Shown piece after piece: positions 7,861 through 15,374 of a stretch of DNA of 54,889 nucleotides (positions are counted from its first letter, which is position 1; each line of letters starts with the position of its first letter). The translations under genes were made by a program, and so were the position numbers. The notes beneath the pieces are model-generated. The model was not told the origin of the DNA and searched no databases. It saw only the letters and a list, made by a program, of their open reading frames with translations. The stretch is from Prevotella sp. Its GTDB lineage: Bacteria > Bacteroidota > Bacteroidia > Bacteroidales > Bacteroidaceae. Location: contig JAHHQW010000010.1 in NCBI GenBank assembly GCA_020026195.1, forward strand, positions 1-54,889, in the 5' to 3' direction.

Positions 7861-9471
7861 ATGAACTCGATGGTAAAGAAGATCAGTATAACAATTTTAA
7901 GTGGAATATTTTTCTTTATTCCATTGATTTCGTATGCGCAGAACATATATCTTCCTGACATGCACGAGGCGGTAAGCCGCTTCGTTGCATCGGGAAGTTA
8001 TAATCCTGCCTTCCTGACGGAATTTCCTTTGAAGAGAACTTCTTATCTTCAGGCTTACGGCAATTTGTCTTCTGGCGATTTCATTGATTTCAATCAGAGC
8101 GATAAGTCTCGCGGTTATGGATTGAAGACGGAGTCGTATTATAGATTTAACGACCGTATAATGCTATATGGAATGATGTCGTATGGTAACGACAGGGGAG
8201 ACGATATGTCGGGTTCTGCTTTTATTCCAAATGCTTTTCTTCCGTTCGATCTTGTTGAGACTGTGGATACATGTGCAGGTGACAAGGAAATGGAAGTATA
8301 TAACCTTCATGGTGCCATAGGTTATAGAATTAACAATAAGTTTGCTTTAGGTGGCAGTGTCTTTTATCAGTCGGCAAATTATGCTAAGTTCAAAGACCTT
8401 CGTCATCAGAACTCAAAGATGCAGCTTAAGGTAAATGCAGGCGCTACATACGACATTAACAAATTGTTCACTGTGGGACTGGCGTATCAGTATCATCGTA
8501 GCAACGAAGCTTTGTCGTTCGGTGTTTATGGTAACACAGACAAACAATATTATACACTCGTAGATTTAGGAGGTTTCTTCGGAAGATACGAGGCTTACTC
8601 AGAAATGGGTGACGGATATACCTGCGGTTCTAAACCATTGTTTACAGAAATTCATGGCGGTGCTGTTCAGGTACAGGTTAATCCTGGAAAGAATATTCGT
8701 TGGTTCAACGAATTTATATATAATACCGGTGACGGAAAATATGGTACCGGTGATGACAATGAGGTTACTTATTCTACTCACGACATCTCGTCGATGTATT
8801 ACAGAGGCAGGGTGCAGCTGATGCATGGCGGCAATGCTCATGTGCTGGAAGTGGAAGCAGGTAGCGCTAATACCAAAAATTACGAAAACAACTTTAAGAT
8901 GAGCACCGACAACGACGGAATCAGTCATATTAATTATTATGGCAGGAACAAGGTGCTCGATCGAGACAACATAAATGCATCTCTTAAATATACATTCTTT
9001 AAAGATGCAGAAAAAACACGCTCCAGATATAATATTGGTGCTATGGCACGTTATAATAACATGGAGTCTACTACTTCAATCTATCCGTTCTACCGCAAGC
9101 AGAAGATAAATACATGGAATGCATCTGTTTTCGGTGCATACAACTGGTTTGTTAAGAATCAGGTATTTACCGTCGCTGCTGACATTATTTATGGTGCAGG
9201 TGGAGGAACGATGAAGAAAGACGGCATATATGCCAGTGTTTCTGAGGATCAGAAGCGTCCCGCAAGTCGTGACGATCTGTTGCAGAAACATTATGATTTC
9301 CTTACGGCGCAGCGTCTCGGAGGAAGTTTGAAATTAGGTTACGAACGAAATATATTAAAGAACATTTCAGCCTATGCCGTAGCCGGAATAGCTCCGCGTT
9401 ACGCACTGAACACGTCACTTGAGAAAGAAACCTATGTTCAGTATAGCTTGCAGCTGGGTGTTAAGTTCTAA
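7861..9471 (+). CDS. DUF6850-like outer-membrane beta-barrel protein
   Basis: This 536-residue protein has a signal peptide ending near residue 26 (ISYAQ). The mature part is dominated by alternating aromatic/polar beta-strands, and it ends with a strand finishing in YSLQLGVKF, a typical outer-membrane insertion signal. The family (DUF6850) commonly accompanies TonB receptor/DUF4876 pairs in Bacteroidales. I recognise it by pattern and neighbourhood rather than by a catalytic motif. It sits between the DUF4876 lipoprotein and the ABC ATPase with gaps of 17 and 12 bases. It may form a second outer-membrane pore or a scaffold for the receptor. No function is established by the sequence. Confidence 0.78.
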   Translation: MNSMVKKISITILSGIFFFIPLISYAQNIYLPDMHEAVSRFVASGSYNPAFLTEFPLKRTSYLQAYGNLSSGDFIDFNQSDKSRGYGLKTESYYRFNDRIMLYGMMSYGNDRGDDMSGSAFIPNAFLPFDLVETVDTCAGDKEMEVYNLHGAIGYRINNKFALGGSVFYQSANYAKFKDLRHQNSKMQLKVNAGATYDINKLFTVGLAYQYHRSNEALSFGVYGNTDKQYYTLVDLGGFFGRYEAYSEMGDGYTCGSKPLFTEIHGGAVQVQVNPGKNIRWFNEFIYNTGDGKYGTGDDNEVTYSTHDISSMYYRGRVQLMHGGNAHVLEVEAGSANTKNYENNFKMSTDNDGISHINYYGRNKVLDRDNINASLKYTFFKDAEKTRSRYNIGAMARYNNMESTTSIYPFYRKQKINTWNASVFGAYNWFVKNQVFTVAADIIYGAGGGTMKKDGIYASVSEDQKRPASRDDLLQKHYDFLTAQRLGGSLKLGYERNILKNISAYAVAGIAPRYALNTSLEKETYVQYSLQLGVKF

Positions 9472-9483
9472 AACAAAAACATT

Positions 9484-10362
9484 ATGGAAAAAATTATAGA
9501 ATGCGACAAGATAACGCATTATTACGGTTCGCGACTTATCTATGAGAATCTTAGTTTTGATGTAGAGAAAGGAAAGATTCTCGGTCTGCTGGGTAAGAAC
9601 GGTACCGGAAAGACTACTATTATCAACATTCTAAACGGATATCTTAAACCACGTTCTGGTGTCTGCCGTCTGTTTGGCGAAGACATGGAACATATTTCGC
9701 CTGCTACTAAGGCACGTGTAGGATTGTTGCTTGAGCAGCATGTACAGCATGCTTATTTTAATGTAGAACAGATAGAAAAGTTTTATTCGCGTTTCTTCCC
9801 TCGCTGGAAGAAAGAAGCATATTACGAACTTCTTAAGAAACTACAGGTTACACCAACACAGAAACTCAGTACCATGTCGTGCGGACAGCGTTCGCAGGTG
9901 GCTCTCGGACTTTTGTTTGCCCAAGACCCCGAACTGCTGATTCTCGATGACTTCTCTATGGGTCTCGATCCAGGTTACCGCCGTCTGTTTGTGGAATATC
10001 TTAAGGAATATACCTGTGCTGAAGACAAGACGGTATTCCTTACTTCGCATATCATTCAGGATATGGAACTGCTCATAGACGACTGTATGATTCTTGATTA
10101 CGGACGACTCCTTTTACATAAACCTGTGAAGGAGATTATGGATAACTTCAAGCGTTATCGTTTTAATGCTTCCGAAAATTTGAATCTTAACGATGATAAG
10201 GATTTTTGGAATCCCTCGAACATTGGTAATCACTGGGAGACTTATTCGTTCCTTCCTGAGAATGACGTCAAGGAACGATTAAGTAAAATGGGTGTAGAAG
10301 ACATAAAAACCGATATGCTCTCGTTAGAGGATGCATTCATCGGTCTAACCGGTAAATATTAA
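9484..10362 (+). CDS. ABC transporter ATP-binding protein
   Basis: This 292-residue cytoplasmic ATPase shows a Walker A GKNGTGKTT (residues 37-45), a signature MSCGQ (131-135) and a Walker B LLILDD (151-156), with the H-loop His at 189. Two sites depart from consensus. The signature is MSCGQ rather than LSGGQ, and the catalytic Glu after Walker B is Asp156. The class resembles ABC-2/YtrB-like ATPases that drive export or membrane-protein complexes rather than Fec/Btu-type importers. The next gene starts 4 bases downstream and is the likely membrane partner. The last 80 residues form a C-terminal extension of unknown role. Confidence 0.9.
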   Translation: MEKIIECDKITHYYGSRLIYENLSFDVEKGKILGLLGKNGTGKTTIINILNGYLKPRSGVCRLFGEDMEHISPATKARVGLLLEQHVQHAYFNVEQIEKFYSRFFPRWKKEAYYELLKKLQVTPTQKLSTMSCGQRSQVALGLLFAQDPELLILDDFSMGLDPGYRRLFVEYLKEYTCAEDKTVFLTSHIIQDMELLIDDCMILDYGRLLLHKPVKEIMDNFKRYRFNASENLNLNDDKDFWNPSNIGNHWETYSFLPENDVKERLSKMGVEDIKTDMLSLEDAFIGLTGKY

Positions 10363-10366
10363 GACA

Positions 10367-11041
10367 ATGAATCTATTTAAAGCTTTAAGTTATAAGGAGT
10401 GGATAAAGACGCGCCGTCTTATCGGTGTGCTTATTATCCTCACCATTGCAACGTTGGCATATGCCTTTATAGAGATAACACACAATATTAGATTTAACGG
10501 AGCAGTGGAGGAATGGTATGGTTATCTATACATGAATTTCGTACTGCCAGATGTTACCACGATGCTCCCGTTATTATCAGGTCTTGCTCTTGCTCTGGTG
10601 CAGTTTATACCAGAGATGGTAAACAAGCGTCTCAAACTTACTCTGCATCTTCCTGCCAGTGAGACATCTATAGTTTCGGCCATGCTTGCATACGGATATA
10701 TGATACTTATAATCATATTTGGTCTTTCAATGATAGCATACGCAGTAGGACTGTCTGTTATATTCCCGATGGAGATTACGGAGATGCAGCTGTCACGACT
10801 TATTCCTGCTTTCGTAGCCGGACTCTCAGCTTACGGACTGGTATCGTGGATATGCTTTGAACCAGGCTGGCGTCAGAGAGTTCTGAATACATTTGTAGCC
10901 GTGGCACTTATCTCAGTATTTTCAGTAGCCCAGTATGCAGGGGCATATATGCATTTCGTATTGGCAATGGCAGTAATACTTATAGTATCATTCATGCTGC
11001 CGTTCTATTCCGTTATGCGTTTCAAACATGGTGTTATCTAA
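10367..11041 (+). CDS. ABC-2-like permease protein
   Basis: This 224-residue integral membrane protein has about six hydrophobic segments. It begins with an amphipathic FKALSYKEWIKTRR segment, as in ABC-2 type permease subunits, and shows no signal peptide. It follows the ATPase by 4 bases and precedes the DUF4857 gene by 15, so it should be the membrane half of that ATPase. It is too short and of the wrong type for a FecCD/BtuC importer permease. I found no specific substrate motif. The partner assignment rests on position and topology. Confidence 0.75.
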   Translation: MNLFKALSYKEWIKTRRLIGVLIILTIATLAYAFIEITHNIRFNGAVEEWYGYLYMNFVLPDVTTMLPLLSGLALALVQFIPEMVNKRLKLTLHLPASETSIVSAMLAYGYMILIIIFGLSMIAYAVGLSVIFPMEITEMQLSRLIPAFVAGLSAYGLVSWICFEPGWRQRVLNTFVAVALISVFSVAQYAGAYMHFVLAMAVILIVSFMLPFYSVMRFKHGVI

Positions 11042-11056
11042 TAAACAGATGAAGAA

Positions 11057-12292
11057 ATGAAACATACAAAACTTACATATGCGTTTTTAGCAGTAATCAC
11101 TACGCTTCTTTCCATGTGGGTGCTGCCTTCATTGATTAAGAAGATGACAGATGAAGCTAAAAACTATCCTTTAGTATATTACAGTTCTACAGTTAAGGAA
11201 CTGTGTATTATTGATTTCATACACGACAAGGATTCATTTTCTGATATACGCGGCAACAGATATCCGCGTTCAGAATACGATTCTATCATACCTATGCTCA
11301 ATTTCCGTCAGCTTATGATGGACGGACGTCTGCCTGACTCTATAGAGGGACAGCCGATAGACCCGAAAGTCATTCGTATGAAACAGGTGATATATCGTTA
11401 TTATCCTTCTATGCTCAATGCTCCGCAGCCCGAAATGGGTGTTCTGCTCGAGGCTATGCCGAAGCGTCTGAACCTTACTCTTCCAGGTGATTATTTCCGC
11501 ATGGACGATAAGATTACGTTCATAGATGCAGAGACTAATCAGGTGAATGAACAGAAGAGCAATCGTTTTACAGAGGCTATGAAGCGTAAAGGTTTTGAAT
11601 TCCCGGTAAAGAAGTTCTGGGGCAATCCGACTACGCGCAAGCCTTACGAAGAAGGTTATTTCTGTCTTGACAACAAGGGAGAACTCTTCCATCTTAAGAT
11701 GGTCAATGGCCGTCCGTTTGTTAAGAACACCGGAATAAGCAGTAAGATAGATGTTGAATGGTTTACCATGATGGAAGTTCCCGACAAACGTTTCTATGGT
11801 TTCGTGTTTGGTAAGAAAGGTGAGACGGGTATCATTGAGAGCGACGGAGGAGATTACCGTTTTGTAAAGATGGACATCCCACCATTCGACATAAATAAAG
11901 AAGATCTCACCGTTATGGGTAACATGCTTTATTGGACGGTACGTGTCACAAACGAGGATGGTATGAATGTTTATGCCCTTCACAGCGATAATCTGAAGAA
12001 AGTGTCACAGTTCCATATGGACGAGAAGACATCTCTCTGGGACGAAGTATCTCCCTGGCTGTTCCTTACAACATTATCGTTAGAAAATGAGAACAATGCA
12101 TACATCTCGCTCTATTTCACAGATTTGTCATACAGAGCACTGGCACTTAACATTATCATTGCATTGCTGCTCATGATATTCTGGCAGAAAGAGCCAGTAC
12201 GTCGTCGTAAGATAATGGCGTTCTACCTTATACCCACAGGACTTGCAGGTCTGCTGACTCTGCTGTTCCTGCCTCCTTATGAAGAAAATTAG
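11057..12292 (+). CDS. DUF4857 family membrane protein
   Basis: This 411-residue protein has one N-terminal membrane segment (about 8-28), a large soluble, presumably periplasmic domain (about 30-355), and two closely spaced C-terminal membrane segments (about 355-375 and 383-403) joined by basic residues KEPVRRRK. The pattern fits DUF4857, seen in Bacteroidales next to ABC ATPase/permease genes. It may be a second permease-like subunit with an extracytoplasmic domain that contacts the receptor or a lipoprotein. The soluble domain has no motif I can name. It lies 15 bases after the permease and 15 before the OB-fold-like lipoprotein. Confidence 0.75.
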   Translation: MKHTKLTYAFLAVITTLLSMWVLPSLIKKMTDEAKNYPLVYYSSTVKELCIIDFIHDKDSFSDIRGNRYPRSEYDSIIPMLNFRQLMMDGRLPDSIEGQPIDPKVIRMKQVIYRYYPSMLNAPQPEMGVLLEAMPKRLNLTLPGDYFRMDDKITFIDAETNQVNEQKSNRFTEAMKRKGFEFPVKKFWGNPTTRKPYEEGYFCLDNKGELFHLKMVNGRPFVKNTGISSKIDVEWFTMMEVPDKRFYGFVFGKKGETGIIESDGGDYRFVKMDIPPFDINKEDLTVMGNMLYWTVRVTNEDGMNVYALHSDNLKKVSQFHMDEKTSLWDEVSPWLFLTTLSLENENNAYISLYFTDLSYRALALNIIIALLLMIFWQKEPVRRRKIMAFYLIPTGLAGLLTLLFLPPYEEN

Positions 12293-12307
12293 TAATAAAA
12301 TAACATT

Positions 12308-12841
12308 ATGAAAAAGATTTTTTATTTAGCAGCCGCAGTGATGATGATTACACTGGCATCGTGTGGCGGTAAGACTGCTGAAAAGCAGACAGTAGAAGAA
12401 ACACCCGTAGTTAATATAGACAAGGCTATGTATCTTGAGGACATCCTCGACAGTGCATCGGCATACGTAGACAAGGAAATTGTCATTCGTGGAATTGTAG
12501 ACCATACATGTACACATTCAGGTCGCCGCTGTTTCCTCTTAGGAAAAGACCCGTCGCTCACAATGCGAGTTGAAGCAAAGGGAAACATCGGAGGATTTAA
12601 CCGCGAACTCTCAGGTTCAGAGATTGCCGTAAAGGGAACACTCCGCGAGAAGTTTATCTCAGAAGAAGAAATAAAGGCAATGGAACAGCAGCTTGCAGAG
12701 AAGGTTGAAAAAGAAGGTGCCGACCACTGCGATTCTGAGGCAAAGGCCATACAGAGTATGCGCAAATGGATGAAGGATAATAACAGAGATGCTTTTTCTG
12801 AATATTATGTAGACGGAACAGACTTTGAAGTAATAGAATAA
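12308..12841 (+). CDS. Small lipoprotein with OB-fold-like domain and His/Cys motif
   Basis: This 177-residue protein has an SPII signal with lipobox LASC (Cys19). Residues about 40-115 read like an OB-fold (tRNA_anti-like) beta-barrel, with KEIVIRGIVDH then SGSEIAVKGTLRE. A compact cluster H66-x-C68-x-H70, then C75 (DHTCTHSGRRC) sits after the first long strand and could bind a metal or act in redox chemistry. It is the last gene of the receptor/ABC operon and is followed 28 bases later by a strong terminator. This makes a metal or redox-cofactor link for the operon attractive, but that is inference. I do not recognise a characterised homologue. Confidence 0.72.
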   Translation: MKKIFYLAAAVMMITLASCGGKTAEKQTVEETPVVNIDKAMYLEDILDSASAYVDKEIVIRGIVDHTCTHSGRRCFLLGKDPSLTMRVEAKGNIGGFNRELSGSEIAVKGTLREKFISEEEIKAMEQQLAEKVEKEGADHCDSEAKAIQSMRKWMKDNNRDAFSEYYVDGTDFEVIE

Positions 12842-12869
12842 AAGTGTTTCAATAACACACATACAATCG

Positions 12870-12902
12870 CCCCGGAAGAATAAATAATCTTCTGGGGTTT
12901 TT
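12870..12902 (+). terminator. Intrinsic terminator of the receptor/ABC operon
   Basis: CCCCGGAAGA at 12870-12879 pairs with TCTTCTGGGG at 12888-12897 (10 bp, one G·U), with an 8-base loop, then five T. Confidence 0.9.
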
Positions 12903-12933
12903 CATTCCGTTCATTAATAATATACTATAAACA

Positions 12934-12965
12934 TTTGCATATTAACATTCATTTTATTACTTTTG
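12934..12965 (+). promoter_or_regulatory. Promoter of the ECF-like sigma gene
   Basis: TTTG at 12934-12937, exactly 20 bases, then TACTTTTG at 12958-12965. This is a full match to the Bacteroidota primary-sigma consensus, 57 bases before the start codon. Confidence 0.75.
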
Positions 12966-13022
12966 AATGCGTTATTGAATAACAAATACCCAGGGACACA
13001 CTAATACAGAAGATAGAAAGTA

Positions 13023-13619
13023 ATGTCAGACAGAGAGATAGTAAACAGACTGATTGCTAATGATGAAAGAATGATAAGTGAATTCTTCTTCGTACACTGC
13101 CGAGGAACCCTTACCTATATAGGTAAGTATTATTTTAAGGAACGGCAGTTCGAACCAGAAGAACTCATAGGAGATTTCTATGAGTACTTGTCTGCCGACG
13201 ACTGGCATAAACTGAAAATATTTAAGTTTACATGTTCGCTTAACTCTTACATCACCATCATTGCATCACGTTATTTTCAGCGTAAGCATGATAGGGATGA
13301 CATGACATTAGACGAAGGAATAAGATTTAATGATGGAGAGACCTTATCTGCTGATTCTTCAGTCTTTGTCATGGAAGATGTAAATAAAATAATGAAAAAT
13401 ATGCCTCCTCTTGATAAATTTCTTCTTCAGAGGATTCTTATAGATGGAGAGAAGCCAGGTAACATACTGCTTGAAGCCAAAGAATTCATGGAGCATGAAG
13501 GTACTTTTAACACTGCTGCTACTAATGATAAGCAGTTTGCCGGTTATGTCTATACACGCTACAATCGTGCCAAAAAGAATGTAATGAAACAAATGGAAAT
13601 GCTGGGTTATGGTAAGTAA
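13023..13619 (+). CDS. Divergent ECF-like RNA polymerase sigma factor
   Basis: This 198-residue soluble protein lacks strong similarity to a named family but keeps the sigma-70 layout. Residues about 10-90 look like region 2, with EELIGDFYEYL in the place of the usual DLVQEVF helix and YITIIASRYFQRKHDRD as the basic end. Residues about 122-195 resemble region 4: MPPLDKFLLQRILIDGEKPG, then a variable insert, then YTRYNRAKKNVMKQME in the place of the VKSRLHRARKKL helix. The insert disturbs the usual helix-turn-helix. The gene has its own consensus promoter and is followed by a small acidic protein gene. It could also be a sigma-derived regulator that no longer binds promoters. Confidence 0.6.
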   Translation: MSDREIVNRLIANDERMISEFFFVHCRGTLTYIGKYYFKERQFEPEELIGDFYEYLSADDWHKLKIFKFTCSLNSYITIIASRYFQRKHDRDDMTLDEGIRFNDGETLSADSSVFVMEDVNKIMKNMPPLDKFLLQRILIDGEKPGNILLEAKEFMEHEGTFNTAATNDKQFAGYVYTRYNRAKKNVMKQMEMLGYGK

Positions 13620-13786
13620 GACTTCTAAAATATGTGCCAATGAAATCCTTAAAAGGTTTTCTTACGGTAGTGCCTCATCAGTGGGTGCGTTGCAATATAG
13701 TGCAGTGTATTTGTTATTGTGGCATAGAATGTTTTATTAATTTGGTGTAAGCCTCAGTGTATTACAAATGATTTAAGGAAAAGATT

Positions 13787-14197
13787 ATGAATAAACGTAA
13801 AAATATGTCCGATGAACAACTTGCAGCGTACCTTGATAAAATGATAGACAAGGGACGTAGGAATTTTGCGGAACGTTTTAATAGTTACTCATATACACCT
13901 CAGAAGTTTAATATTGATACTGACGAGGAAAATGATTATTGTGTAGAAGAAGATTTTGCCGACGATGCCAAGACTCTCGAAGTGCTTAAGGTTTCTCAAG
14001 AGGCTATGAAATTTTTCGAAAACGATATAAATCCTTCGCTGCCTTTGTGGAAGGATGTTGTGGCTGACAACACACGGATAGCTTCTCGTCCTCTGCCGAT
14101 GACTGGATTTATGTCAGATACATCTGCAAGTCAGGAGTCTGATGAAGCTGACAGTGCCGTTAAGAAAGATAATGCCGACATAATGCCGATGTTCTGA
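13787..14197 (+). CDS. Small acidic hypothetical protein, possible sigma partner
   Basis: This 136-residue protein has no signal peptide or membrane segment. The start MSDEQLAAYLDKM resembles the first helix of Bacteroidota anti-sigma proteins (DEELAAYLDG type), but no zinc-binding His/Cys cluster and no membrane anchor follow. The middle is acidic (DTDEENDY, EEDFADDAK) and the last 40 residues look disordered. It lies 167 bases after the ECF-like sigma gene with no terminator between, so co-transcription is likely. A cytoplasmic anti-sigma or adaptor role is a guess from order and the N-terminal pattern. No family is recognised with confidence. Confidence 0.55.
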   Translation: MNKRKNMSDEQLAAYLDKMIDKGRRNFAERFNSYSYTPQKFNIDTDEENDYCVEEDFADDAKTLEVLKVSQEAMKFFENDINPSLPLWKDVVADNTRIASRPLPMTGFMSDTSASQESDEADSAVKKDNADIMPMF

Positions 14198-14552
14198 TGA
14201 CTGGTATTAATACTTCTGAAAAGGTAATCTGTTATATAAAGAAGTAAATGCGAAAGTGTATTGTAGAAGACTCAAATCACAGTATATAATAAACGGCATT
14301 CTTTAAATATCTAATATTAAAACATCATATCTGTGATATAAGTTCAAAGCCGTCCGTATCAGCGGACGGCTTTTTATGTATATATGTATTGATAATTCGT
14401 TGTGTATATGTCGTGTTCTTATGTCACGTAAGAACGTTTGTAAAGTCACGTATGGCTGTTTATAGTAATACGTGTAGAAGTTTTCAATCTAACGTGAGAA
14501 AGATTCTCGTTTCTTTGACAGACGAAAATAAATCCTACATGTATTTATGCCA
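14198..14552. other. 355-bp convergent intergenic region
   Basis: Between the acidic protein gene (plus) and a lipoprotein gene (minus). It contains the terminator at 14347-14375. The remaining sequence shows no coding signal that I can support. Confidence 0.6.
14347..14375 (+). terminator. Intrinsic terminator after the sigma/partner pair
   Basis: AAGCCGTCCG at 14347-14356 pairs perfectly with CGGACGGCTT at 14363-14372 around a 6-base loop, followed by more T. It is 150 bases beyond the stop, so the transcript has a long 3' tail. Confidence 0.88.
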
Positions 14553-15224
14553 TTATTTAATAGAATCTTCTTCGGTCGATTCTATTCCTTCTCTAATGAC
14601 ATTAAGAGTTTCTGTGAGCGAGCGGTACTGCTGAAGCGGAAGTGAAAGTACTACTTTCTTCATGTCTTTGTCGAAAAGATAGAAACAACTGTCTTTCAGT
14701 TCTGTGTCGCTTACGTTTTCGGCACTGTATTTGTGAATAGATTTATAGCCTATAAACTGGTTCGTTGTATTTAATCGTTTTTTTATCTGTTCCAGTTTAT
14801 TGCCAATAAGGTTGCTTATACTGTCGCGGATAAGCTCAACATTTTCTTTTCCGCTCTTACAGGTATCATATATCTTGCTGAATTTATTATAATCGTCCTT
14901 ATAGTTTTTTCTTTTCTCTTTAAGAGCCATTTTCATGCCGTTTTCGGCATTTATCATGTTGTCGTTAAATTCTGCGATTGTACTTTCTGCATCAGATATG
15001 GTGATGTTCTCGCGAGCAATGTCGAGCATGAGCGAGTAGAGCAGAGGGTCATCCTGTGGTGCAAAGGCACTGTCTGTCTTTGTTTCTATCGCTTTGTAGC
15101 TTTTCGGATTAACGAGAGTACGTTTCATGTCATCCTTTATTAAGGCCTCTGCCTTGTCGTTAAGGGTTTCCGCGCACGACACAAATATTATGAGTGTTAT
15201 GGCAGATAATAATAATTTCTTCAT
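14553..15224 (-). CDS. Hypothetical lipoprotein
   Basis: This 223-residue protein has an SPII signal with lipobox FVSC (Cys17). The mature protein starts with a helical region holding LVNPKSYKAIE, a motif common in small Bacteroidota lipoproteins of unknown role. A long predicted coiled-coil/charged helix follows (about 75-150), then a short beta region with GYKSIHKYSAEN and FYLFDKDMKKVVLS. A TACTTTTG -7 box on the minus strand at 15247-15254 gives it its own promoter, so it is a single-gene unit downstream of the GH125 terminator. I do not recognise a function. Confidence 0.7.
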   Translation of the reverse strand: MKKLLLSAITLIIFVSCAETLNDKAEALIKDDMKRTLVNPKSYKAIETKTDSAFAPQDDPLLYSLMLDIARENITISDAESTIAEFNDNMINAENGMKMALKEKRKNYKDDYNKFSKIYDTCKSGKENVELIRDSISNLIGNKLEQIKKRLNTTNQFIGYKSIHKYSAENVSDTELKDSCFYLFDKDMKKVVLSLPLQQYRSLTETLNVIREGIESTEEDSIK

Positions 15225-15246
15225 TTTAATTTTTGTTTACTGCATG

Positions 15247-15254
15247 CAAAAGTA
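15247..15254 (-). promoter_or_regulatory. -7 box of the lipoprotein gene
   Basis: Reads TACTTTTG on the minus strand, 22 bases before the start codon. The -33 element is not clear. Confidence 0.5.
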
Positions 15255-15321
15255 TAAAAAATAAAACTATTTCATATATCAAAGGTGCTTTTTCTCACAA
15301 TAAGGTGTTACTAAAAGGCAT

Positions 15322-15351
15322 AAAAAAGGATGTATCGTGAAATACATCCTT
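15322..15351 (-). terminator. Intrinsic terminator after the GH125 gene
   Basis: AAGGATGTAT (15326-15335) and ATACATCCTT (15342-15351) form a perfect 10-bp stem. On the minus strand the stem is followed by a run of T at 15322-15327. Confidence 0.88.
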
Positions 15352-15374
15352 CTTATTATATAGTATGTCAGATG

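Noticed and set aside
11270..11983. Long 237-codon open frame on the minus strand inside the DUF4857 gene
   Set aside because: It is fully within a real gene of the plus strand, has no promoter or family pattern, and its composition is that of an antisense shadow.
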